DNA of 64,000 nucleotides from Lethocerus indicus (lineage: Eukaryota; Arthropoda; Insecta; Hemiptera; Belostomatidae). This document shows, one piece after another, positions 23,601 through 31,557 of the stretch. The notes beneath the pieces are model-generated. The model was not told the DNA's origin. It ran no database searches and was given only the letters and a program-made list of their open reading frames with translations. The stretch covers positions 32,623,872-32,687,871 of the forward strand of contig JACDQD010000004.1 in assembly GCA_019843655.1 (NCBI GenBank), given 5' to 3'. How positions within the stretch are numbered: the stretch's first letter is position 1; each line of letters begins with the position of its first letter. A program made the position numbers and the translations under genes.

Positions 23601-24301
23601 AGAGAGAGAGAGAGGGACTTTGAGCCGCCCCCCTCAACTCCACTAATCAAGTCCTTAATTGGGCCCATTAGGCTTTTCAAGTCAACACAGAACTGACTTC
23701 AACTTTTTAGTAGCCAAGCCTGTCCCATTACATCTTAACCCCGAAAATACATTTCTAAATTCCCCCTCCCGCCACGCCAATAAGACTCGGTCTCAAAAAC
23801 TTTAGCCCCAAAATAAAATATTGTAGATGACAGGGAGTACACTTAAATCTATCCCCAAAATCCGAGACGTCCATTACCGGTTTATTTCCCTTTATAGCAT
23901 TGCGCTCTTTTCAGGAACAAATTACGATGATACCGGCTATGCGAATATTTGAAATTGTGTTTGAACGGCGTGATATAGCAATAAATATAAATAATACTTA
24001 AACTAAGTATGTAGTTCGGACGGGAAATGCATATATAATACAGGTGTTGAGTGACGGCGCTCTGAGATGCTAGACCGGCAACGCCCGAAGGTCTGACGGG
24101 TTAGTATCAGAGGCGCCGTTAATACACTCCATATAATCGTACCAAATATTGTTATAGAGAGGCGCGACAGATAATAATTTTATGCTGTTTCTAAACTTGT
24201 TGTCCCTTAAAATTTTAATATTTCAACTGTTGCTATTGAAAATAAATATTACCAACGAGTGAGGCTCCATGTATAACGAGTATTGCCGCCCAAAGCACCA
24301 T
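5712..24301 (-). CDS. Type I membrane protein with one fibronectin type III domain (six coding exons, FNDC4/5-like layout)
   Basis: Joining 24301..24253, 23235..23097, 19068..18929, 17842..17739, 15963..15739 and 5987..5712 gives 933 nt: 310 residues plus stop, with phases 1, 2, 1, 0, 0 agreeing at every junction. Residues 1-17 are a hydrophobic signal peptide (MVLWAAILVIHGAS). Residues 25-109 are one FN3 domain, with the core Trp at 43, Tyr 53 and 57, the L80-x-x-x-T84-x-Y86 turn, and the end VVFRTL. Residues 110-151 are a Pro-rich stalk with an NMT sequon (NIT at 28 is another). Residues 153-172 are the membrane helix, followed by NRWGK. The cytoplasmic tail has a Cys-rich patch (CQGGPSCQ, FCCPQ) and a basic/Ser motif RKAKSADNLP. 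Signal, FN3, helix and short tail in this order recall FNDC4/FNDC5, but the tail differs and I cannot name the gene. It probably acts as a cell-surface protein or shed ligand; that is inference. Confidence 0.75.
5988..10400 (-). other. Last intron of the FN3 gene, AT-rich half
   Basis: About 4.4 kb with no coding signal in either strand and no recognisable transposon. It contains long A and T runs (6480-6510, 6721-6737) and a degenerate CATA/TACG repeat at 8373-8412. The short open frames here are AT-rich chance frames. Confidence 0.5.
8373..8412. repeat. Imperfect (CATA/TACG)n tetranucleotide repeat
   Basis: Alternating ACAT and ACGT tetramers over about 40 nt. Confidence 0.7.
10401..11399. 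other. GC-rich patch in the FN3 gene intron
   Basis: An abrupt rise in GC and CpG content begins near 10430. It includes a GGGGGC run (10475-10495), a hairpin around the CTCTCTACCC repeats at 10507-10530, a (GTT)n at 10906-10922, a (GA)n at 10965-11002 and a CpG-rich block at 11005-11100. The open frame at 10399-10617 (+) has no recognisable domain. A regulatory island is possible but nothing proves it. Confidence 0.3.
10965..11002. repeat. (GA)n microsatellite
   Basis: Runs of GAGAGAGA interrupted by GCGAGAGCGAGG. Confidence 0.8.
11400..11715 (-). mobile_element. Jockey-type LINE, C-terminal reverse transcriptase fragment
   Basis: On the - strand a frame without a stop for about 100 codons reads LTIYKTVLKPTRTYGIEVWG, then SAKISNIARIQTFQLKVLST and ILNAP...YVSNRTI. 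The order YK-x-x-L-x-P-x-x-x-YG-x-x-x-WG, then Q-x-FQ-x-K-x-L-x-x-I-x-NAP-x-YV-x-N, is diagnostic for the thumb/C-terminal part of Jockey-clade reverse transcriptases. There is no start codon and the upstream palm domain is missing, so it is a 5'-truncated copy inside the host intron. Confidence 0.85.
11760..12170 (-). mobile_element. Two further decayed copies of the same LINE segment
   Basis: 11783-11985 and 12004-12165 each repeat the same block in degraded form: GACAG..ATTAGGATT, then TTTCTATTAATA, TGTAAGG/ATTTGGATT, CGTATGTCCAGAT and GGTTT...TATA. Read on the - strand they correspond to the KPxxTYG/WG and LRxIxNAP part, with stops and indels. Three copies of one LINE end follow each other in the same direction. 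Confidence 0.6.
12175..14290. other. Intron sequence, nothing recognised
   Basis: AT-rich, with scattered CpG. No coding frame of quality and no paired inverted ends that I could find. Confidence 0.4.
14369..14410. repeat. (CT)n/(GTCT)n microsatellite
   Basis: Fifteen CT units followed by three TGTC-type units. Confidence 0.9.
14559..14621. repeat. (TA)n microsatellite
   Basis: About 31 uninterrupted TA units. Confidence 0.95.
14822..15016. mobile_element. Mariner-like MITE, family 1 (copy 1)
   Basis: The left end TATTGGGTCGCCAACTGA and the right end TTAGTTGCCGACCCAATA are inverted repeats with TA at the edges. The interior of about 150 nt shares TTGGGTGTGTGCA, CGAATAGTTGGCA, ATAAACATTTCAGA and GGTTTGAAGATGTAAA with the copies at 61182 and 62947. 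No coding capacity. Confidence 0.75.
15199..15239 (-). ncRNA. Hammerhead-like ribozyme motif (copy A, left arm)
   Basis: Reads CGCTA, CTGAAGA, T-GGC-GAGCG-GCC, GAA, AA, ACCGGT, C, TAGCG. Helix I CGCTA/TAGCG pairs over 5 bp and helix III is the self-complementary ACCGGT. Two extra A's after GAA probably impair it. Confidence 0.5.
15309..15350 (+). ncRNA. Hammerhead-like ribozyme motif (copy A, right arm)
   Basis: CGCTA (15309-15313), CTGAAGA (15314-15320), a helix II hairpin with one or two extra G, GAAA, ACCGGT (15339-15344), C at 15345, TAGCG (15346-15350). Small insertions in helix II and after GAA suggest decay. Confidence 0.5.
15739..15963 (-). CDS. FN3 gene exon 5: transmembrane segment and inner Cys-rich patch
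   Basis: Acceptor CTGTTTGCAG| then ACG ATG TCT CAG, 75 codons, phase 0. It encodes the membrane helix (IEVGIVCLVLLVWVGSIILF), then NRWGKIRMLLPYQPDYKD, then a Cys-rich segment. The donor chosen is CCACAG|GTGCCA. An alternative phase-0 donor CTCAAG|GTGCCC lies 75 nt earlier and would drop the Cys-rich segment. The exon start is firm; the end is less so. Confidence 0.7.
15964..16669 (-). other. Intron sequence, nothing recognised
   Basis: AT-rich. It may contain the decayed outer part of the hAT element that follows, but I could not identify its ends. Confidence 0.35.
16670..17164 (-). mobile_element. hAT-family transposase relic (ZBED5/SCAND3-like C-terminal part)
   Basis: A 164-codon - strand frame reads LQLELIGLQSN at residues 16-26 and KSKYRTRLTDENL at residues 63-75. 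These are the two landmarks of the C-terminal dimerisation region in ZBED5/FAM200/SCAND3-type hAT transposases, where about 60-80 residues including a Cys/Glu-Gln-x-Phe segment normally lie between them. Here the spacing is short and CEQTFS is missing, so the copy is internally deleted. Beyond residue 97 the frame is noise. It sits in a host intron, so it is a dead insertion rather than a gene. Confidence 0.65.
17165..17738 (-). other. Intron sequence, nothing recognised
   Basis: AT-rich. No repeats or coding signal seen. Confidence 0.35.
17739..17842 (-). CDS. FN3 gene exon 4: extracellular stalk
   Basis: Acceptor CTATCTGCACAG| and donor TTACAG|GTAATA, 104 nt. It completes Glu110 and encodes LPAPHDQLQITGSPPGG to TPPYLQ: Pro/Gly-rich, with an NMT glycosylation sequon, linking the FN3 domain to the membrane helix. 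Confidence 0.75.
17843..18567 (-). other. Intron sequence, nothing recognised
   Basis: No coding or repeat signal beyond short A/T runs. Confidence 0.35.
18568..18893. mobile_element. Long-inverted-repeat mariner-like element, family 2 (copy 1)
   Basis: Ends of about 70 nt are inverted copies. The left carries GACACAACTAAGTAATCG, ATTCACCGACAAGCGGCG and CGTACATATTTTTAA. The right carries the complement, ending TTGTCAACCCGATTTA. The interior holds GACGAGGAGCGCTCCGGACG and the sense of DEERSGRP, a mariner transposase motif. A second copy is at 30468-31041. Confidence 0.7.
18929..19068 (-). CDS. FN3 gene exon 3: second half of the FN3 domain
   Basis: Acceptor TTAGTTACAG| and donor CGCTCG|GTAACC, 140 nt. 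It encodes VVVVVAGNSDSVTLTGLKAD, TQYSVTITAVREGKKY and VVFRTL. This contains the L-x-x-x-T-x-Y signature and the last beta strands of an FN3 fold, and completes the half encoded by exon 2. Confidence 0.85.
19069..20254 (-). other. Intron sequence
   Basis: Mostly unassigned. 19380-19470 has CTATTCCGTATGTCC and GGATGTAGG-type blocks that weakly recall the LINE end at 11.6 kb. Confidence 0.3.
20255..20472. mobile_element. Short mariner-like inverted-repeat element, family 3 (copy 1)
   Basis: Left end TAGGGGTACCCAAAAGTAAT and right end GATTACTTTCGGTTATACC are inverted. The interior shares TTTTAATCATTAATCTA, ATTATCGACAACTCT and GAAGAACTCCTCAAG with the copy at 57558. On the - strand the interior reads FDKMYFGLEEF in the second copy, so these are deletion remnants of a coding element. 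Confidence 0.7.
20880..21309. mobile_element. piggyBac-like MITE
   Basis: TTAA duplications at 20880-20883 and 21306-21309 enclose inverted 9-bp ends CCCCTTAAC. TTAA target sites with CC-starting ends are the piggyBac signature. The 422-nt interior is AT-rich and has no transposase; the + frame at 20989-21258 has no known domain. Confidence 0.5.
21310..23096 (-). other. Intron sequence, nothing recognised
   Basis: Contains C-rich runs at 21690-21705 and G-runs at 22575-22620. No coding or element signature seen. Confidence 0.35.
23097..23235 (-). CDS. FN3 gene exon 2: start of mature protein and first half of the FN3 domain
   Basis: Acceptor TTCGACAG| and donor GCCAG|GTCAGC, 139 nt. It encodes SMPAAAGIPENITVMFL, then SPSEVKVSWKTAIESVEKYD and VTYKPTDA: the A-C strands of an FN3 fold with the invariant Trp. 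A Met in this exon could be mistaken for the start, but exon 1 supplies a signal peptide in frame. Confidence 0.85.
23236..24252 (-). other. First coding intron of the FN3 gene
   Basis: Contains a (GA)n at 23596-23614. The - strand frames at 23318-23680 have no recognised domain and include the repeat. Confidence 0.4.
24253..24301 (-). CDS. FN3 gene exon 1: start codon and signal peptide
   Basis: ATG at 24301, then MVLWAAILVIHGASLV and a GTTG|GTAATA donor in phase 1. The start is set by an in-frame stop 12 codons upstream (ATC TGA within the same exon) and by the hydrophobic signal sequence that follows. Confidence 0.75.
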
Positions 24302-24356
24302 GCCTGAGGCTCAGATCCCGCTCGGGGCATGTCTCGCCCCTCTCATAGCGACCCAC
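24302..24356 (-). other. 5' UTR part of exon 1, with an upstream ORF
   Basis: TTTTTTCTTTCAG| at 24357-24369 is a strong acceptor, so the exon begins at 24356 and the gene has at least one more non-coding exon further right. The leader holds ATG AGA GGG to TGA, 11 codons, ending 9 nt before the true ATG. A second ATG overlaps out of frame. These could dampen translation. Confidence 0.5.
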
Positions 24357-27329
24357 CTGAAAGAAAAAATAATTAAATCACGAAATTAAGAATAATAAAA
24401 GGTCGCTTTCGCGTATAAAATTTCGCTAATACTGAGAAAGTTCCTACATTGGCAACACTGACCCCCTGTAATTTTGTGTAAATGCCCTCACATGTGTGTA
24501 ACTGTAACTGAATAAATATTCCGATACATATCATATATATTTGATTATAATAAATGTACGCTTCGCATTTCACTATTAACTGGAAACTTGGGACCGTTTG
24601 CAGTCCACAAAAGTTTAGGGTACAGAATTGGCCTTTGGGGATGCTGGCCGGGTTCTTCTTGCACACGGAGGAGAAGGAGGGCTTTTCTGAAAACCTTTAC
24701 AGACTTAAAATGGGACTTAAAGGGGCTGGGGGCGGGGACTGAACCCCTGTTAATGATTCATTAGAGTTTACCGCAATCGATAAGTGTGTTTCCCTCCATC
24801 AGCTCCACTCTGGGAGGGAAACGTTTCTGCAGAATTTCCCGTTCGTTACTGCACAATAGTGCCGGCAGTAAACGGCGTGTTAAATTTTACAACGACCGTC
24901 TGCTGTTGTTGTATTACGTTCATAAATGCACCACTGAATCGATACGCGCATTTCCGCAGTCAGTTTTACAGCTTTAAAGAAAATTAGAACTGTTCAAACG
25001 TAGGACCCTCTGGATGAATTCTGACGCGAAATCGAAATTCTTAATAGGATGCGATTCCTAGATTCCTAGGGCTGAATGGGGTAGTTTTAATTATATTAAT
25101 TACTATATTTAATTACATTAATTATATTTGTTTTTATCTCCAACTAATTTTCAGTTCCGAACGACTTTGACTCGAAGTTTCTTTTACATTTGTGCTCGTC
25201 TTGCATTAGAAATCTAACGTCTTGTAAAAGGATATTCGATTGTAGCGCACCGGTACAATCCACTTGACATCTAATTAGGCTCCCTAATTAAAATATACCT
25301 TTAAAAAGCAACGGTGCAATAATTTCGAGTAATTCAACCGTTTCACTATATCATAAACGGCTAGTTTCGCGAAATGAAACTCCCCCTAATGTCTACAATG
25401 CAATTGAGGCAGTAAACTGTAACTTTATTGACTCCAGTCAAATTCACGTTACGGCCGTAAAATTACCACTCAGGCCTCGACGTTTCGGCCAACTTGTGTG
25501 GTAATTTTAGGCAATGTACCGGTATACGATCGCGTGTTATAAATGCCGAAAAAATAAACGCTGTATTCAGAAAGGTTCTATTCAATCTGCGATGACGACT
25601 GTTTGGCAACATACTTCCAATCGACGCATCACCCAAATAGGACGGATGAATGAGTGAATTTTTAGTATAACATTCAATTTGTGCGGCCTCAAAAGTTGTT
25701 GGGCCATCTAATTGAATGTATATTTTTTATTAAAAACGTCATTAATTTCACTCGCCATTGCGGAATTTGACTTTGTCTCCTGTGCTGTATGTTATTGTCA
25801 ATTAAAATTTCATAGTAATATGTTTCTAAACGTGCAAATAACTTTCATAAATTTAATATTATTTTTCGGACGCGTCGAATTCCGTTTTATTCCTGTTTCG
25901 AGGGGGTTTGTAATGAAGATTCTATTCACATTAATCGTGCCTTAAGCAACGTCTTTCCGCCCTTAACAAGTCCGTGACGGGTGAACGTCCAAGTCAATTC
26001 GATAAGCGGGAAAATTTTTAAATTGCAGAATTCCCGGGCCGGTATTTGACAGTATAATTTCTTTTCTTCCGTTCGCATAGAGATTAGCCCTTAAGTTATC
26101 GCTGTAAGTTTCGACCGATTCAAGTTCCGCCGGCTTAGGCGCTGTAAATTTAACTCAACACTGTTCGTAAAAACATGTAAAAACGCTGTCTGTGTACACC
26201 TCAATACACGTTACTGCCGCTGCGTAATATTTCATCCATATTCCAGCGTTAATTTGCAGGACGATATACAGGAATCCCTTAATTAGTCAGATCAATGAGA
26301 CCCACGAGATAATATACCTCATAATTCAAAGCCCCCAACAATCAAACCTAATAAAGGCGGTGGCAAAAATTATAACGAATCCTGAAAAACGTTTAAAAAT
26401 TCCTAGAAATGTACCCAGATATACTGGAATGTATAATATAATGGTTAATTATTTGAGGATGTACATATTTAAACAAGGGTAACTTAAATAAAACAGTAGT
26501 TTCAGAAAATGCACAACTTGTCGAAACTTTGTTTTAAGGAACCGAAACAGAAATTTCACAACCTTACCAATCAACGTTACGTTGATTACGCTGACAGCAT
26601 TCTTAAATTACTCTCAGTATATTTCATCGGCCCGTCTCCTACGTCTCTATTGCATTTCTGACGATGCGAAGAAATCAATGGAGGGATTGATTATTTTAAA
26701 AATGTAAAGTATCTGTCCTGCTCGGCGTATAAATACGGCTGTTGTTATTACTATTTTAGAATACAGTTTAGAAGAGAGAGATAGAGAGGAGTCATTGTTC
26801 TGTGGCGGAGGTGGCTTGTTGTGGCTTGGGTCGTTTGTCATAGAAACGGCACATTGGCCGATTCGTATTTGTCGCTAGAATTGGGGGGGGGGTAAATTTT
26901 TATTTTTCTAAGAACGGGGGGCGACCCAACAGCAGGTTCGCTAGTAGGAATACCCGCCTGAAAAGACTGTTGGACCTCAACTGAAATTGACAATATGCAG
27001 AGTTATATTAAAATAAAAGGTCTTTCAAACCGTCCTCAACATACCCAGAGTCGACGGAGTCGTAAAATTTTCGGTTTCACAAATTTCATTTTTCGCCTTT
27101 CCGCTCATCCCAATACCATCCATTATTATCCCACCCAACGGCGGCTTAAAAGCACGTGCACTCGCTCCTCCCGGGATCTCCTCCGTCTGGAATAACGGAC
27201 CGGGAAGTGTCTGGAATAATGGACGCGAGAACCATATACACGAATCAATTGCACCCTAATAACACGTAACATATATCAATATATATTTTTTCCGTTCGAT
27301 CGATATACAGCTCTTTTATGGGGTTATAT
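24357..27329. other. Upstream intron or intergenic DNA, nothing recognised
   Basis: No coding exon seen. Presumably the 5' intron of the FN3 gene. A G10 run is at 26883-26892. Confidence 0.35.
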
Positions 27330-27600
27330 CATTGACGAGTTGGCTGCCAAACGGGTTTTGCACTGAAATCTCCTTCAGGCCACGCGTATCGCTGCCCTAA
27401 GCGTATTCTAGGAATAACAAAAAAATTCCTCCCAAAAGATATTCTTCGTGGCAAACTGAGATGATATCCGAAGAAGATGATGACGGGATTGTGGTACTCA
27501 AATGGAGAGGAGATACGCGGGATGTGAGAATTTTGTCGGCAAAGCACGCTCCGTATCTTGGTACCGAGTACAAAAAAAAATCCTAGTGACACCTGCCACA
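27330..27600 (+). mobile_element. piggyBac transposase fragment
   Basis: The + strand frame around 27400-27555 reads SRNNKKIPPKRYSSW then EEDDDGIVVLKWRGDTRDVR and ILSAKHAP. The run V-LKW-x-x-x-x-DVR-x-LS-x-KH is the piggyBac transposase motif just after the catalytic core. The flanks are broken by stops, so only a remnant is left. Confidence 0.65.
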
Positions 27601-27744
27601 CTGAAATTACTAGCTGTTGTTGAATATAATTCGGGAAAGTCTGCTATAGATTATTCCGACCGAACGGTTTCATAATGCCACCACAATTAGAAAAGGAATC
27701 TAGCGGTACAGAAAGCTTGAAGTTCAATTACTTCTGGGAATTTA

Positions 27745-28205
27745 TGTTGTAAACACTTTGACGTTTTACAAAATTGCGACAAAGAAGAATGTAAATATTA
27801 TAAGATTTAGGGAATTATTAGCTGTAAAATGATTAGGGTCGACTGGAAATATAAACAAATCCTCGTCTTCGTCGTCGGAGTCGGCGTAATATTCGGAAAA
27901 ATGATTCCGGAGGAAGCGTTAGACGCGCCATGCGATCAGAGACACGAAAGAATTTAAAGAAAACAACTTATTGTCCAAGTTGTCCCGAACGACACCATAA
28001 TTTTCTTAAACCATTTTCGTATATAGTTTCTATTAACGAATATTCTCTTATAAATTTAAGTCTATATTAATTAATATCCGATAGTTTTGTTACCTCCGTA
28101 GGAATATCCTTCGCGAGGAGTCAAATAAGCGTGACGGGTGACGCGGCCCGATCGGAAACTTTACTGTCACCCAAATGTGGGTGACGTGGCAGTCAACGTG
28201 TTAAA
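27745..28205 (-). mobile_element. Deleted piggyBac-like element
   Basis: The - strand start TTAACACGTTGACTGCCACG at 28205-28186 is a typical piggyBac terminus with TTAA. The interior encodes EYYADSDDEDEDLF (near 27860-27900), like the acidic N-terminus of piggyBac transposases. The other end, near 27753-27773 (GTAAACACTTTGACG), is a decayed inverted copy of the terminus. Confidence 0.5.
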
Positions 28206-28924
28206 GAGCTGTGTGGACAACCCGACGGTGCGTGAACTACAATTTTACCGAAACAGCCCTTATTTTATGTCTGCGACGAATTTGTATTTCTGTTGAGCGT
28301 GTTCCGAAGATTATATTTCCGAACGGAGGACCGCGCATCGCCGGGTCAAAGGGCGTTGGGGGGGGGGTCAACTCGGCTTAATGGCATCCGACGATAAATT
28401 GGCTGACGCGTGGGGGCTGAGTAACGTTGATTCACGGCGACGTAAAAACCGCGCTGTCGTGCCCGTTGGGAGCGGTTTACAGATTTACTGTCGCCCGGCG
28501 TTGTACACGTAAACGTACACGCGGACGCTAGGCCTGTTGTAACATGTTTGAGGCTGAGTCAAATTGTGTGACGGCCCTGTTATTTAGAGGGCCCCCGGAA
28601 CCCAGTTAAAAACCCCAATAACCGCCCCCGCACCACGTATTTGATCCCCCTATCGGATTATCCCCACCCCCCCCCCATGTACGGGGGGTCGGTCGCGGGC
28701 TTGACACCGCCCCAGAGAGAAGTCGCTTTGACACAAACGACCACCAATTAGTCGACCACTTATTGTCATTAACTTGCCGCTAATGGCAATTGTATGATCC
28801 AATCTCGGATCAAAAATATTTACCGAATATAATCGCTAAACCTGCGGTAATTTAATATAGGAAAAAGTTTTCCGGCACTGTCAATAATTACTGTTAAACC
28901 ATTAAGTACCAAATTTACTTATTA
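28206..28924. other. GC-rich unassigned segment
   Basis: CpG-rich with G10 (28358-28367) and C9 (28668-28676) runs. TGAGTCA/TGACTCA-like half sites are visible, but nothing is diagnostic. Near 28896 lies a stray AACCATTAAGTACC end that matches the piggyBac-like MITE ends below. Confidence 0.3.
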
Positions 28925-29745
28925 GTCGTTGAAACAGCGTCCTAACCGACCCCCCCATAGAGAGGGCGCCATTGAATCTCCTCGGTGCATTTATAAATTC
29001 CAAGATATTCATTTTTCAAAATAAACATCCGAAATATTATAACGCATTGAATAGAATCATCATATTCTCGGGACCCGCCTGGAATATGTTCCGAACGTTA
29101 TTCTTGGAGGCGTTTCGGCCCCCGAAGAGAAATTATTATATTTTTTTCAAATTCGTTTATAAATTCTGATATATTCATTTCGTATACGCGAGATCTGAAA
29201 TGTCATTAACCCATTAAGTACCAAATTTTTGTTTCTGATAATTTTGCATAAAATTTACTCATTACGACGCATTATTATCAAATAGTAACTCCAAGTATGT
29301 TTTTAAAAACCAGTTTGTCAAATATTTTGTTTTTTAAATCGAGTCCCATTTGGGGGATTAGGGCACTACAGAGTTGAACCGACACATGAGACCAACCATC
29401 TTTTATTTCGAATAATAATCATAATTACAAGTATTTTAACACGATGTAGTATTTATAATGTGAAATTACTGAAAGTGATAAAAAAAAACTTCCTGTAAAC
29501 ACATAGGTCATATCAGAAAAAATTAATTGATCCCCATTTGGGGCCTACCAGCTTCCGTTTATTGGGCGAATATTGATAAATTATTAGTCAACTCCTGGGG
29601 TGTGATACCACTTACTGAATCTGAACCGAGTCTCTGTCAGTTGGGAATAAACTGTTTTTTGGTAATAACACGATGGCGATAGGAATAAAGAGAAACCAAA
29701 ATAATTTTCTGGGAGATAAATTGAGATCAGAGAATAATTAATTTT
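28925..29745. repeat. Dispersed repeat of about 800 bp, copy 1
   Basis: Matches 46110-46900 along its whole length: CCATAGAGAGGGCG, ATCTCCTCGGTGCATTTATA, GGACCCGCCTGGAATATGTT, AACACGATGTAGTATTTATA, AATAAAGAGAAACCAAAATA. Differences are mostly small indels. It contains a piggyBac-like MITE whose left end is intact here (TTAA-CCCATTAAGTACC at 29206-29222) and whose right end is lost. Confidence 0.85.
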
Positions 29746-30467
29746 TCCCGAACGGGCGATAGGGTAAATAACTCTATGGGTAGTAATTTTATGCGATGAA
29801 CATAATAATATTTTACGAATTAAATGGGTCGACCTAAGTTCTTTAAAGGAAACCGAAAATACCTTATCTGTAAGGTGGCAAGTATTTATTGGAGGTAAAC
29901 TTTGAATCCGGCTTTCTGAATTGGGGGTGGTGGGGGAGGGTTCAAACCAGCAGTTAGTTAACCGGGGCCCATATTGAGCAGTTATTATTAGCAGTATTAT
30001 AGGGGGGGGGGGATTCGCTGATAAATTGCCGCCCGCATAAAATAAGGCTTTGGAACCGGTTCGGGTTCCCTAAGTTGAGCCCCGAGATTTAGTGCATCGG
30101 CGAACACATTGTTCCCAGACCCTCTGCATTGTTATTATGCCGACAGCCGGGCCTTAACCATAGTATTTATCTGTTCCAATTTAATTATCAATACCGACCG
30201 GCTATCGTATTCAATAAGTGTTCAAAGCGCAGGCCGAAATTTCTAATTTGAAATCGTTTTAATAAAACTGAGTGTCAAATTTATACAGAATTAGAATACC
30301 CCCCTTGTTAAATTCCAAATTAAAGCTTTCGGAATTTCAAGTAAGAAGAAACCGAGCTTATTAGTAAGCTATATTTAATAATACATTGTAAGGGTCTGTA
30401 AGATATAAACGTGATTTTTACACCAATATTGTTGTTAGTATTTATTGTTAGTATCATTAGTTAATAT
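29746..30467. other. Unassigned sequence
   Basis: Has a G11 run at 30002-30012. No coding or element signal seen. Confidence 0.3.
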
Positions 30468-31041
30468 ATTGGGTTGACAACTAAGTAATTGTGGAATTCA
30501 CCAACAAGTGGCGTTGTACATATTTTTAAGTAGGTCAACATCTTTGCACAGATAAGCCGTAGATGGTTTCGAATGTACGTATAAGATACATTCAGCTTCT
30601 CTGCAATGTCCCCTGTTGAACTATGGCGATCTGAATCAATAATTCAGCCTTTATTCGGTCATCATCGACCTCCACCGGACGTCCGGAGCGCTCCTCGTCT
30701 TTTAATTAAAAATCCCCCGACCGGAATTTCGCGAACCTGTACCGACATTGCCGTTCTTTTAAGGCTTCATCACCGTACACGGCGTACATCTTTTATGAAA
30801 TTTTTACGAAATTTTCACATTTTATGAAAATGTGACGGAAACGCTCATTTCAGTGTTTTAGATTTTTATACACACACACAATTCAACTGGTCAATCTAAT
30901 TTTGATACCGAATGTTTCAGAAAGGACCAAATAATAACATATCAATTGAATCTTATCTGTGCAGAGATGTTGAGGTGCTTAAAAATATGTACAACGCCAC
31001 TAGTTGGTGAATTCCGCGATTACTTAGTTGTCAACCCAATA
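30468..31041. mobile_element. Long-inverted-repeat mariner-like element, family 2 (copy 2)
   Basis: Ends TATTGGGTTGACAACTAAGT and its complement TTAGTTGTCAACCCAATA match over about 75 nt with few changes, including CACCAACAAGTGGCG and TACATATTTTTAAG. TA flanks both sides. The interior has GGACGTCCGGAGCGCTCCTC and AAATCCCCCGACCGGAATTT, shared with copy 1 but in inverted orientation. No intact transposase. Confidence 0.8.
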
Positions 31042-31471
31042 CAATATATAATGCATACACACGACTATTTTAATGAAAGTAATTTTTCGAAATATTGTAG
31101 TAACGTTTCAGGGCTTATAAGTTTATTGTTACTCGTTTTTATCCTAATTTTTTCTGTCTCGTCTCTTATCGTTTGGTTTGCGTCAGTTGTTCGGATATAT
31201 TTTTTGAAATTTTTTTTCATTGTCACAACTGTAAAATACAAATTGGCTCAAGTTAAAAATTGAGCCCGACGCGGAGGAGGACCGACAGTTTTTATTTTTA
31301 AATTTCACTCTATTCTCTCTGTATGTCCGTTCAGGAACATTTGGGAGTGAGTAGGATTTGGACCGGGGTGGGATTGTGTCCAATTCTGGAGTGGAATTCG
31401 TTCCAGTCTTGTTCATCCTTCCTCGATGGATTTTTCCCGCGTTATAATTCCCGATTGGAATGTTCAGAACT

Positions 31472-31557
<86 letters not shown>

